A stretch of 8,170 nucleotides of DNA from NCBI GenBank assembly GCA_028716305.1, contig JAQUQA010000048.1, forward strand, positions 1 to 8,170. Direction: 5' to 3'. Numbering within the stretch: position 1 is the first letter of the stretch; each line of letters starts with the position of its first letter. Source of the DNA: Candidatus Omnitrophota bacterium. Its GTDB lineage: Bacteria; Omnitrophota; Gorgyraeia; Gygaellales; Profunditerraquicolaceae. Shown piece after piece: positions 1-5,517 of this stretch. A program made the translations under genes and the position numbers. The notes beneath the pieces were generated by a model. The model saw only the letters and a program-made list of their open reading frames with translations. It was not told the origin of the DNA and ran no database searches.

Positions 1-1
1 G

Positions 2-151
2 GCCTGTCCGAATAAGGCCATTCGGATGAAAAAAGGCAAGCCGGTTTTTGATTATTCTAAATGTATCGCCTGCTTCTGCTGCCAGGAAGTCTGTCCGGCA
101 GCGGCGGTTAAGATTAGAAAGTCACTGCTGGCTAAGATCGCGGGGTTATAA
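2..151 (+). CDS. C-terminal fragment of a 4Fe-4S ferredoxin-type protein, probably DUF362 family
   Basis: The reading frame is open from the left edge and ends with TAA at 149-151, leaving 49 residues of the C-terminus. The fragment opens with ACPNKAI, the last Cys-Pro of one 4Fe-4S motif. A second motif follows, CIACFCCQEVCP, with cysteines at fragment residues 21, 24, 27 and 31 in CxxCxxCxxxCP spacing and an extra Cys at 26. Two such clusters separated by a short GKPVFDYSKC-like linker are typical of the C-terminal ferredoxin domain of DUF362 proteins, where a CxxCxCCxxxCP second motif is common. The family is presumed to act in electron transfer, but its substrate is not established. The assignment to DUF362 rests only on this tail; any two-cluster ferredoxin-like protein is possible. 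The N-terminus lies outside the window. The tail is basic and ends just before a repeat-filled gap. Confidence 0.75.
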   Translation, partial: ACPNKAIRMKKGKPVFDYSKCIACFCCQEVCPAAAVKIRKSLLAKIAGL

Positions 152-185
152 CTTCAGATGTCAGATAACAGAAGACAGATAAACT

Positions 186-346
186 TAAATTCTAAACTCT
201 AAACCCTAAATCCTAAACAATGTTCAAATGACCAAAATTCAAATGACCAAAACACTAACTTATAAGAACCTCTGTTTTGAACCTTTGGTCATTAAAACAT
301 TAGGATTTGTTTAGAATTTAGTGTTTAGGATTTAGAGTTTTAGAGT
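186..346. repeat. Inverted repeat made of degenerate 7-bp units (TAAAYYC type)
   Basis: The left arm holds five in-register heptamers at 186-192, 193-199, 200-206, 207-213 and 214-220. All begin TAAA, and four of the five end in C. The right arm holds the complementary type, TTAGRRT-like heptamers, at 300-306, 311-317, 318-324, 325-331 and 332-338. The two arms can therefore pair imperfectly. Between them is a perfect tandem duplication of a 15-mer, TTCAAATGACCAAAA, at 223-237 and 238-252. Its core can pair with TTTGGTCATT near 284-293, which extends the stem inward. There is no transposase and no obvious target-site duplication. The element could act as a terminator for the upstream gene or as a transcript-stabilising hairpin; neither role can be shown from sequence. 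Confidence 0.8.
223..252 (+). repeat. Perfect tandem duplication of a 15-mer
   Basis: TTCAAATGACCAAAA occurs twice, back to back, at 223-237 and 238-252 with no mismatch. It lies inside the inverted repeat, on the inner side of the left heptamer array. A perfect duplication next to degenerate units suggests a recent slippage or duplication event. Confidence 0.95.
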
Positions 347-381
347 CTATATACCTTGTCAATTTAAGATATGTATTAAAT

Positions 382-969
382 ATGCAATTATCCAAGATGC
401 GCGATAAGCTGGATATGGCCATTACTTACGGCAGCCGCCGCGCAGCCATGAAATTGGCCCGGGAGGCGTTGAAGAAAGCGCGCAGGCAGCGTCTTGGCGG
501 GGAGATTTGTTATTTTCAGGGGCAGGTTGAGTTGATCAGGGAAAATTTCGTCAGCGCGATAGAGTATTTTGACGCGGCGATCCGTTACGACAACCGGGAC
601 GGCGGATCATACAATGACCGCGCGCTTTGCCTGGCGGAACTGGGGTTGATCGATGAGGCCCTGAAATGTTTTGACCAGGGTATCCGTGTCGAGAGAGATT
701 ACGCCACCATCTATCATAATAAAGGCTGGCTGTTAAATAATATCGGCAGGTATAAAGAAGCACTGGTTTGTTTTAAAAAGGCCTTACAGCTCGAGCCTGA
801 GAGGGCGGTGACCTACGATAATCTGGCGGACGTATTGTTTAACCAGGGTAATTTTCACGCAGCGCTAAAAGCATACCGGAAGGTGCTGGCATTATTGCCC
901 GCGCGCCGCTGCCCAGGGATCCGTAGTGAGATTAAGAAGAGGATAAAGCAGATTGAGGAGAAGATATGA
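382..969 (+). CDS. Tetratricopeptide-repeat (TPR) protein, 195 aa
   Basis: This is a small, probably cytoplasmic protein; no signal peptide or membrane segment is visible. Four TPR units lie at about residues 41-74, 75-108, 109-142 and 143-176. They show the usual pattern of a small residue at position 8, Gly near 15, Ala near 20 and Pro near the end, for example LLNNIGRYKEAL followed by ALQLEPERA. Residues 7-40 are basic and helical and may form a degenerate fifth unit; the C-terminus (179-195) is a Lys/Arg/Glu-rich helix. TPR arrays bind other proteins, and the partner here is unknown. The start is uncertain: no Shine-Dalgarno sequence precedes the ATG at 382, and in-frame ATGs also occur at 397 and 415. 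An out-of-frame ATG-TAT-TAA lies at 371-379. The stop overlaps the mtnA start (ATGA), so the two genes are coupled, though a functional link is not obvious. Confidence 0.85.
   Translation: MQLSKMRDKLDMAITYGSRRAAMKLAREALKKARRQRLGGEICYFQGQVELIRENFVSAIEYFDAAIRYDNRDGGSYNDRALCLAELGLIDEALKCFDQGIRVERDYATIYHNKGWLLNNIGRYKEALVCFKKALQLEPERAVTYDNLADVLFNQGNFHAALKAYRKVLALLPARRCPGIRSEIKKRIKQIEEKI
955..960 (+). promoter_or_regulatory. Shine-Dalgarno sequence of mtnA
   Basis: GAGGAG lies 5 nt before the ATG at 966, inside the last codons of the TPR gene. It supports the mtnA start, which is further fixed by the ATGA stop/start overlap at 966-969. Confidence 0.8.
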
Positions 970-2006
970 ACATCGAGACGATCTCGTGGCAGAACAACCG
1001 GATCAGGATTATTGACCAGACTAAGCTGCCGGGGCGGCTGCAGTATCTTTATATCAATAACCTGCGTGAACTCTGGCGGGCAATTAAAGAGCTGAAGGTG
1101 CGCGGAGCCCCGGCATTAGGGGCGGCGGCAGGATTGGGTATTTATCTGGCCGTAAAAGATTCGCGGGCGAAAACCTTTGGAGAATTTTCCGCGCAGCTTG
1201 ATCTCGCGGCAAAGTACCTCGCATCCTCCCGGCCGACGGCGCGCAATCTTTTTTGGGGGATAGAGCGGGTTTGCCGAGTGGCCGGAAAAAACCGGAACGC
1301 AAGCTTGCCGCGGATAAAAGAACTTATTTTCCAAGAGGCCCTGCGGATAATTGAAGAGGATAAGCTCAGCTGCCGCAGGATAGGTGAGCTGGGATCCGCG
1401 TTGATCAATGACCGGGACACGGTTTTGACGGTATGTAATGCCGGGATCCTGGCGACAATCGATTACGGAACGGCATTGGGGGTAATCTACCGGGCCGTTG
1501 AAAAAGGAAAAAGAATAAAAGTCTATGCCTCGGAAACCAGGCCGCTTTTACAAGGGGCGCGACTGACCTCCTGGGAGCTAAAGAATAAAAAAATCCCGGT
1601 TACTCTGATCTGCGATAATATGGCCGCAACCCTGATGCAGCAGGGGAAAGTCGCAAAAGTCATTACCGGGGCGGACCGTATCGCGGCAAACGGAGACAGC
1701 GCCAATAAGATAGGGACTTACAGCCTGGCAGTGCTTTGCGCTTATCATAATATCCCTTTTTACATTGCCGCTCCGGCTTCGACTTTTGATCTGGGCAAAA
1801 GAAGCGGAAGAGATATTATTATAGAAGAACGCGACCCGCGGGAGATAACCGGATTGTTCTTTCGGCAGCCGATTGCCCCCAGAGGGGTGGAGGTTTATAA
1901 TCCGGCTTTTGACGTGACGCCGCATCAGTTGATCACGGCGATAATTACGGATAAAGGGATTATTCGTAAACCTTGTAGAAAGAATATTAAAAGGGTCTTA
2001 AAATAA
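966..2006 (+). CDS. mtnA: S-methyl-5-thioribose-1-phosphate isomerase MtnA
   Basis: MtnA is a cytoplasmic enzyme of the methionine salvage pathway. It converts methylthioribose 1-phosphate to methylthioribulose 1-phosphate and belongs to the eIF2B-alpha-like fold. The 346-residue length is normal. Visible signatures are RGAPALG at 46-52, SRPTARNLFW at 88-97, CNAGILAT at 157-164 with the catalytic cysteine as Cys157, ETRPLLQGARLTSWEL at 190-205, GADRIAANGD at 235-244 with the catalytic aspartate as Asp237, and NKIGT at 247-251. In Bacillus subtilis MtnA the corresponding residues are Cys160 and Asp240. The related ribose-1,5-bisphosphate isomerases share this core, but the full set of motifs favours MtnA. 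The start overlaps the TPR stop by 4 nt and has a good Shine-Dalgarno. No other salvage gene is in the window. The C-terminus ends in a short basic tail (336-346). Confidence 0.95.
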   Translation: MNIETISWQNNRIRIIDQTKLPGRLQYLYINNLRELWRAIKELKVRGAPALGAAAGLGIYLAVKDSRAKTFGEFSAQLDLAAKYLASSRPTARNLFWGIERVCRVAGKNRNASLPRIKELIFQEALRIIEEDKLSCRRIGELGSALINDRDTVLTVCNAGILATIDYGTALGVIYRAVEKGKRIKVYASETRPLLQGARLTSWELKNKKIPVTLICDNMAATLMQQGKVAKVITGADRIAANGDSANKIGTYSLAVLCAYHNIPFYIAAPASTFDLGKRSGRDIIIEERDPREITGLFFRQPIAPRGVEVYNPAFDVTPHQLITAIITDKGIIRKPCRKNIKRVLK

Positions 2007-2008
2007 AA

Positions 2009-2080
2009 GGATGTTTCGTTCTGTGTTCTGTGTTCTGCGTTCGGCGTACGCACCAACGCAGAACGCTGAACGCAGCATCC
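2009..2080. repeat. Hairpin element built of GTTCTGY heptamers between mtnA and thiL
   Basis: The left arm (2009-2041) starts GGATG and contains GTTCTGT/GTTCTGC-type heptamers. The right arm (2055-2080) ends in CATCC. Reverse-complementing the right arm and removing one heptamer from the left gives 22 of 26 matching positions. The arms thus differ in length by exactly one 7-bp unit (33 versus 26 nt). The 13-nt loop contains the palindrome GCGTACGC (2044-2051). The hairpin begins 2 nt after the mtnA stop and ends 20 nt before the thiL start. It has no U-tract, so a standard intrinsic terminator is not clearly indicated. Confidence 0.85.
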
Positions 2081-2100
2081 ATTACCTGTAATTTAACGAT
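2080..2100 (+). promoter_or_regulatory. thiL leader without Shine-Dalgarno, shared TACCT...AATTTA motif
   Basis: The 20 nt between the hairpin element and the thiL ATG carry no purine-rich ribosome binding site. They contain TACCTGTAATTTA, which resembles the stretches before alr (TACCTATTAATTA) and before the TPR gene (TACCTTGTCAATTTA). TAATTT lies 6 nt before the ATG, a position compatible with a -10 box of a leaderless transcript. The similarity is directly visible; the function is inferred. Confidence 0.35.
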
Positions 2101-2997
2101 ATGCGCATCAGTGAATTAGGCGAGTTTGCATTGATCGAAAGGTTCCGCCGGAGAATCAGGACCGATTCCTCCGTGATTAAGGGTTCAGGTGACGATTGCG
2201 CGGTTTTAAAGTTTGACCGCGCCAGATACCAGTTGTTTACCTGCGATATGCTGGTCGAGGGGGTGGATTTTTATTCTCAAGAGGACCCATTCCTCGTCGG
2301 CAGAAAATCCATTGCCGTTTCCTTAAGCGACATCGCTGCCTGCGCGGGAATCCCCGCGCATTGCCTGGTTTCCTTGGGGCTGCCGAAAAAAACCAGCGTC
2401 AGCTTTACAGATAAACTTTTCCGGGGGATGTTGGCCATGGCCCGTAGGTTCAATTTGAACCTGGTGGGAGGGGATTTAAGCAGTTCCCCTAAGCTGGTCA
2501 TCGACGTTTCCATGCTTGGTTTCGTGGAAAAAAAATATTTTATCTCCAGGGGTAATGCCAGGGCAGGGGACGTCATCTTCGTCAGCGGAACTTTAGGCGG
2601 TTCGATTTTCGGCAGGCATTTGAAATTTACGCCGCGCGTCAAAGAAGCGCGTTACCTGGTAGAGAATTTCCGGATCAACGCCATGATTGACGTCTCTGAC
2701 GGGTTGGCCCAGGACCTCGGGCATATCTTAAGGCAGAGTTCGAAAGGCGCGGTACTTTTTGAGGATCTGCTGCCCTTTGACATCCGGGCAAAGGGCTTAG
2801 ACGACCTGCTTTATTCGGGAGAGGATTTTGAACTGTTGTTTACCGCTTCGCGCCCGCAGGCAGAAAAAATATTAAGAAAAAGCGGAAGGCTTTTTAAACC
2901 GATCGGAGAGATAGTTGGGCAGGGGCGCGGAATTACCCTGATTACCACAGCAGGCAAAGAAAGGGGAATCCAGCCTAAAGGATTCCGGCATTTCTAA
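2101..2997 (+). CDS. thiL: Thiamine-monophosphate kinase ThiL
   Basis: ThiL phosphorylates thiamine monophosphate to thiamine diphosphate with ATP, the last step of cofactor synthesis, in the cytoplasm. The family motifs appear in order: ELGEFALIERF at 5-15, GDD at 30-32, TCDMLVEGVDF at 47-57, SLSDIAA at 74-80, GGD at 123-125, SRGNARAGD at 149-157, VSGTLGGS at 161-168, DVSDGLAQDL at 197-206 and SGEDFELLF at 239-247. The aspartates of these motifs bind magnesium and ATP in the PurM-like fold. At 298 aa it is a little shorter than many ThiL proteins, mainly in the linker before DVSDGL. Position 56 is Asp, where many homologues have His (VEGVHF). The start is fixed by the conserved ELGEF beginning 4 residues after Met. 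TsaE follows with no gap, so the genes are probably cotranscribed. Confidence 0.95.
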   Translation: MRISELGEFALIERFRRRIRTDSSVIKGSGDDCAVLKFDRARYQLFTCDMLVEGVDFYSQEDPFLVGRKSIAVSLSDIAACAGIPAHCLVSLGLPKKTSVSFTDKLFRGMLAMARRFNLNLVGGDLSSSPKLVIDVSMLGFVEKKYFISRGNARAGDVIFVSGTLGGSIFGRHLKFTPRVKEARYLVENFRINAMIDVSDGLAQDLGHILRQSSKGAVLFEDLLPFDIRAKGLDDLLYSGEDFELLFTASRPQAEKILRKSGRLFKPIGEIVGQGRGITLITTAGKERGIQPKGFRHF

Positions 2998-3468
2998 ATG
3001 CGCATAAATTCACATTCGGTAAAAAATACTTTGCATCTCGGAGGTTTAATCGCCCGGGAGTTATTACCCGGAGATATTATTTGTCTTTTTGGTGATTTGG
3101 GCAGCGGTAAGACCGTCTTGACCAAAGGGATCGCCGCAGGGCTAGGGATCGACGAGCAGGAGGTAAACAGCCCATCTTTTGTCCTGATCCGTGAATATAA
3201 CCAGGGCAGGATACCGCTGTATCATTTTGATTTTTACCGGATTGATGCTGCGCGGGAAATTTCTCTGATCGGTTATGAGGAGTATTTTTACGGCCAGGGA
3301 GTTTGCGTTGTGGAGTGGGCCCAGCGTCTGGATGGATTGCTTCCGCCGGAATACCTGAAGATAGAGCTGGCCGTCAAGGGCGGTACCCAGAGGAGCTTGG
3401 TTTTTTCTGCCCTGGGCCAAAGGTATAAAAAAATATTGGAGAAGATCGATGCGCATATTAGCCGTTGA
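2998..3468 (+). CDS. tsaE: tRNA threonylcarbamoyladenosine biosynthesis ATPase TsaE
   Basis: TsaE is the accessory P-loop ATPase that works with TsaB and TsaD in forming t6A at position 37 of ANN-decoding tRNAs. The Walker A motif GDLGSGKT is at 32-39. It is followed by the family signatures SPSFVLIREY (58-67), YHFDFYRI (75-82) and VCVVEWAQRL (102-111), which includes Glu106-Trp107. The length of 156 aa is normal. The ATG directly follows the thiL stop codon (TAAATG), and the gene overlaps tsaB by 20 nt at its end. This implies translational coupling through the cluster. A weak AAAGG lies within the thiL 3' end but is too far away to be a convincing ribosome site. The order thiL-tsaE-tsaB matches that of Bacillus subtilis (thiL-ydiB-ydiC) and other bacteria. 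Confidence 0.95.
   Translation: MRINSHSVKNTLHLGGLIARELLPGDIICLFGDLGSGKTVLTKGIAAGLGIDEQEVNSPSFVLIREYNQGRIPLYHFDFYRIDAAREISLIGYEEYFYGQGVCVVEWAQRLDGLLPPEYLKIELAVKGGTQRSLVFSALGQRYKKILEKIDAHISR
3438..3443 (+). promoter_or_regulatory. Shine-Dalgarno sequence of tsaB
   Basis: GGAGAA lies 5 nt before the ATG at 3449, inside the tsaE coding region. It selects this ATG as the tsaB start and so supports the 20-nt overlap with tsaE. Confidence 0.8.
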
Positions 3469-4213
3469 TACATCTACGGATTTGCTTTGCCTGGGGGTCT
3501 ATTGCAATGGGGAATTCTTTGATTATACCCTGAATCTAGGGCGTAAGAATTCGGCTTTACTGGCAGTGACCATAAAACGGGTCCTTGATACCCTGGGCCT
3601 AAAAGCCGGTGATTTTGATTATTTTGCCTGCGGATCCGGGCCGGGTTCTTTTACCGGGATAAGAGTGGGTTTTTCCACGATGAAGGCCCTGGCTTGGTCC
3701 GTGAAAAAACCATTCGTCGGTGTCCCCGGTCTGGATCTTTTGGCCAGTAACGCGCTTGATTCAACCAATGGTTATATCGTGCCTTTGGTTGACGCCAGAA
3801 GAGAAATGGTTTATTATGCCATATATAAAGCTGAGGGCGGCCGCTTGAAGCGTCTTGGCGGTTACCGGCTCTCTTGTTTTACGGAGGCTGTTTCCAGGAT
3901 CGCCGCCGGGAGCACGGTTTTAGGCAACGGGCTGGCTTTATATAAAGAAGCTATCCGCCGGGATATCAGCGGGGTTAGGTTGCTGGATAAGGATTATTGG
4001 CCTTTGCAACCGCGCAATTTGATCCGGCTTGCCTTAGAGCGGATCAAGCGGGGGGCAGTCGAGGATCCCGCGCGGGCAGAGCCGGTGTACCTCTATCCTA
4101 AAGAGTGCCAGGTGCGTAACTTGCGAAAGACGAGAGACGAGGGAAGAAGGACGAGGGGCGAGAATAACGTAAAACTCAAAACGCAAAAGTCAAAACTGAA
4201 ACTTAAAACGTAA
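3449..4213 (+). CDS. tsaB: t6A biosynthesis protein TsaB with a repeat-derived basic tail
   Basis: TsaB is the non-catalytic ASKHA-fold partner of TsaD in the t6A complex. MRILAVDTST (1-10), GSGPGSFTGIRVG (62-74), LVDARR near 113-118, and the closing EPVYLYPKE identify it. The residue corresponding to the usual His in the RxHSExLLP region appears to be Asn34 (RKNSALL). The normal protein should end near residue 224. Residues 226-254 are an extra tail with 12 Lys/Arg in 29 positions. This tail is encoded by heptameric DNA repeats (4124 onward) that continue past the stop codon, so it looks like readthrough of an intergenic array rather than a conserved domain. The gene overlaps tsaE by 20 nt and has a good Shine-Dalgarno. 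Neither rimI nor tsaD, which often follow, is present. Confidence 0.93.
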   Translation: MRILAVDTSTDLLCLGVYCNGEFFDYTLNLGRKNSALLAVTIKRVLDTLGLKAGDFDYFACGSGPGSFTGIRVGFSTMKALAWSVKKPFVGVPGLDLLASNALDSTNGYIVPLVDARREMVYYAIYKAEGGRLKRLGGYRLSCFTEAVSRIAAGSTVLGNGLALYKEAIRRDISGVRLLDKDYWPLQPRNLIRLALERIKRGAVEDPARAEPVYLYPKECQVRNLRKTRDEGRRTRGENNVKLKTQKSKLKLKT

Positions 4214-4379
4214 AATTATAACGTAAAGCAATAAATTTCGTTCTGGGTCCGGCGTTCTGGGTTCGGCGTAAATTCAAAAACTCCCAGCTTACAGCTTATA
4301 ACTTACAACTTAAAGCTAAATTTTTAAGTTTTTAGTTTCAATTTTGCGCTTTGCGTTTTAAGCTTTGAGTTATAGTCCA
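4124..4379. repeat. Composite block of five different heptamer arrays, overlapping the tsaB 3' end
   Basis: Five consecutive 7-bp-periodic arrays are visible. The first is CGAGRGA-type units at 4124-4165. The second is CAAAAC-rich units such as TCAAAAC at 4169-4216, with one 6-nt unit at 4197-4202. The third is GTTCTGG and GTTCGGC-type units at 4240-4267. The fourth is AGCTTAC-type units at 4286-4320. The fifth is TTAAGTT/TGCGTTT-type units at 4324-4372. The second and fifth arrays are roughly reverse complements and can form a long imperfect stem enclosing the third and fourth. The first two arrays are translated as the tail of tsaB up to the stop at 4211-4213. No protein gene is seen in the 185-bp gap before alr. 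Confidence 0.8.
4235..4270 (+). repeat. Second copy of the GTTCTG segment found at 2013-2048
   Basis: Aligned without gaps to 2013-2048, this 36-nt stretch has 30 identities. It keeps the TTTCGTTCTG start and the GTTCGGCGTA end. Unlike the first copy it is not followed by the complementary right arm, so it is half of that hairpin element embedded in another array. Confidence 0.8.
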
Positions 4380-4380
4380 A

Positions 4381-4398
4381 CATTACCTATTAATTATC
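4381..4398 (+). promoter_or_regulatory. alr leader without Shine-Dalgarno
   Basis: CATTACCTATTAATTATC directly precedes the alr ATG and has no purine-rich ribosome binding site. Its first part closely resembles the thiL leader (CATTACCTGTAATTTA). It may be a promoter -10 region or a translation signal of non-Shine-Dalgarno genes; the sequence does not decide between them. Confidence 0.35.
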
Positions 4399-5517
4399 AT
4401 GGAAAATAAAATCGGCTATCGGCCCACTTGGGCGGAAGTAAATTTAGGGAACCTGGCCCATAATTTTCAACAGGTTAAAAGGATCATTGACCCCAGGGTA
4501 AAGGTGATGGTTACCGTGAAGGCCGATGCCTACGGCCATGGCCTGATCCCGGTGGCAAAAAGACTGGTTTCCTGCGGCATAGATTTTTTTGGGGTGGCTT
4601 CCATTGACGAGGGGATACAGTTAAGAAGGGCGCAGATAAAAAAACCGATTTTGATTTTAGGGATCATGTTAAAGGAAGATATTACCCCGCTTTTTAAATA
4701 TAAACTTACCCCTACGGTCTGCACCCTGGACCTGGCCTGCGCCCTGGATAAGATGGCCGCAAAAAACAGAACATTGCTCAAGGCGCATATTAAGGTAGAT
4801 ACCGGTATGGGCAGGATCGGCGTTTTACCCCTGAATGCCGAGACGCTGGTCAAAAAGATCCATAAATTAAAACACCTGGAGATCGAAGGGGTCTTCACGC
4901 ATTTCGCTTTTGCCGACATGAACAGGGATTTTACCATGCATCAGATTGAGCTTTTTCAGCGGCTGATCGCAAAGTTAGAAACCGAAGGGATCAGGCCCCG
5001 TTTCGTGCATTGTGCCAACAGCATGGGCGTGATCGGTTATGACTGCGGGCATTTTAATATGGTCAGGCCGGGCCTGGTAATCTACGGGATCTACCCGAAA
5101 AAAGACGAGAGGCTGAAATTAAGGCCTGTTTTGAGCCTGAAGACCAGGATAGTGTATCATAAGCGGATCCCCCGCGGGCACGGGATCAGTTACGGCCACA
5201 CCTATGTGACAAAAAGAGAAACTACAGTGATCACCCTGCCTATTGGTTACGGCGACGGTTACCCGCGTAATCTTTCCAACATCGGGCCTGTCTTGATCAA
5301 GGGGGAACGTTTTAAGATCAGCGGACGGGTTTGTATGGACCAGATGATGGTTGACGTCGCGGACACCCCTGTTAAAGTAGGGCAGGAAGCAGTTTTGATC
5401 GGAAGGCAGGGGAAAAACAAGATCACGGCCGAAGAGCTGGCAGATCTTTCCGGGACCATTCCCTATGAGATCGTTTGCGGCCTGGGTAACCGGGTCCCTA
5501 GAGTATATATAGATTAA
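4399..5517 (+). CDS. alr: Alanine racemase Alr
   Basis: Alr is a PLP enzyme that interconverts L- and D-alanine in the cytoplasm, supplying D-alanine for peptidoglycan. The protein has 372 residues, normal for the family. The N-terminal TIM barrel carries VKADAYGHG, with the PLP-binding lysine as Lys41. Arg139 lies in KVDTGMGRIG (132-141), HCANSMG is at 204-210 and RPGLVIYG at 223-230. The C-terminal beta domain carries GISYGHTY with the second catalytic base as Tyr265, matching the Geobacillus stearothermophilus numbering, then LPIGYGDGYPR (280-290) and GRVCMDQMMVDV (309-320). The start at 4399 gives the usual N-terminus (RPTWAEVNLGNLAHN). The gene stands alone behind the composite repeat block and is convergent with the lptFG operon. 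All catalytic residues are present, so it should be active. Confidence 0.97.
   Translation: MENKIGYRPTWAEVNLGNLAHNFQQVKRIIDPRVKVMVTVKADAYGHGLIPVAKRLVSCGIDFFGVASIDEGIQLRRAQIKKPILILGIMLKEDITPLFKYKLTPTVCTLDLACALDKMAAKNRTLLKAHIKVDTGMGRIGVLPLNAETLVKKIHKLKHLEIEGVFTHFAFADMNRDFTMHQIELFQRLIAKLETEGIRPRFVHCANSMGVIGYDCGHFNMVRPGLVIYGIYPKKDERLKLRPVLSLKTRIVYHKRIPRGHGISYGHTYVTKRETTVITLPIGYGDGYPRNLSNIGPVLIKGERFKISGRVCMDQMMVDVADTPVKVGQEAVLIGRQGKNKITAEELADLSGTIPYEIVCGLGNRVPRVYID

Larger units (their letters stand above)
152..381. other. Intergenic gap filled by a heptamer-type inverted repeat; no gene seen
   Basis: This 230-bp gap separates the ferredoxin-type gene from the TPR gene. No open frame with a plausible start and no tRNA-like structure was found in it. 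Most of it (about 186-346) is the inverted repeat described separately. The remaining AT-rich stretch 347-381 is the leader of the TPR gene. A TTGTCA at 356-361 resembles a -35 hexamer, but no -10 box lies at an appropriate distance, so no promoter is called. Confidence 0.6.

Noticed and set aside
186..346. A CRISPR array or a MITE with transposase
   Set aside because: Units are 7 bp and degenerate with no unique spacers, and no cas gene, transposase or target-site duplication is visible.
350..381. A sigma-70 promoter using TTGTCA at 356-361
   Set aside because: The best TATTAA-like box is only 12 nt downstream, too close for a functional -35/-10 pair.
1578..1925. A 115-codon frame on the minus strand inside mtnA
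   Set aside because: It is antisense to the most conserved part of MtnA and shows no family motifs, so it is a shadow frame.
2277..2642. A 121-codon minus-strand frame inside thiL
   Set aside because: It is antisense to conserved ThiL motifs and has no independent evidence.
4530..4937. A 135-codon minus-strand frame inside alr
   Set aside because: It is antisense to the Alr barrel and has no family motifs.
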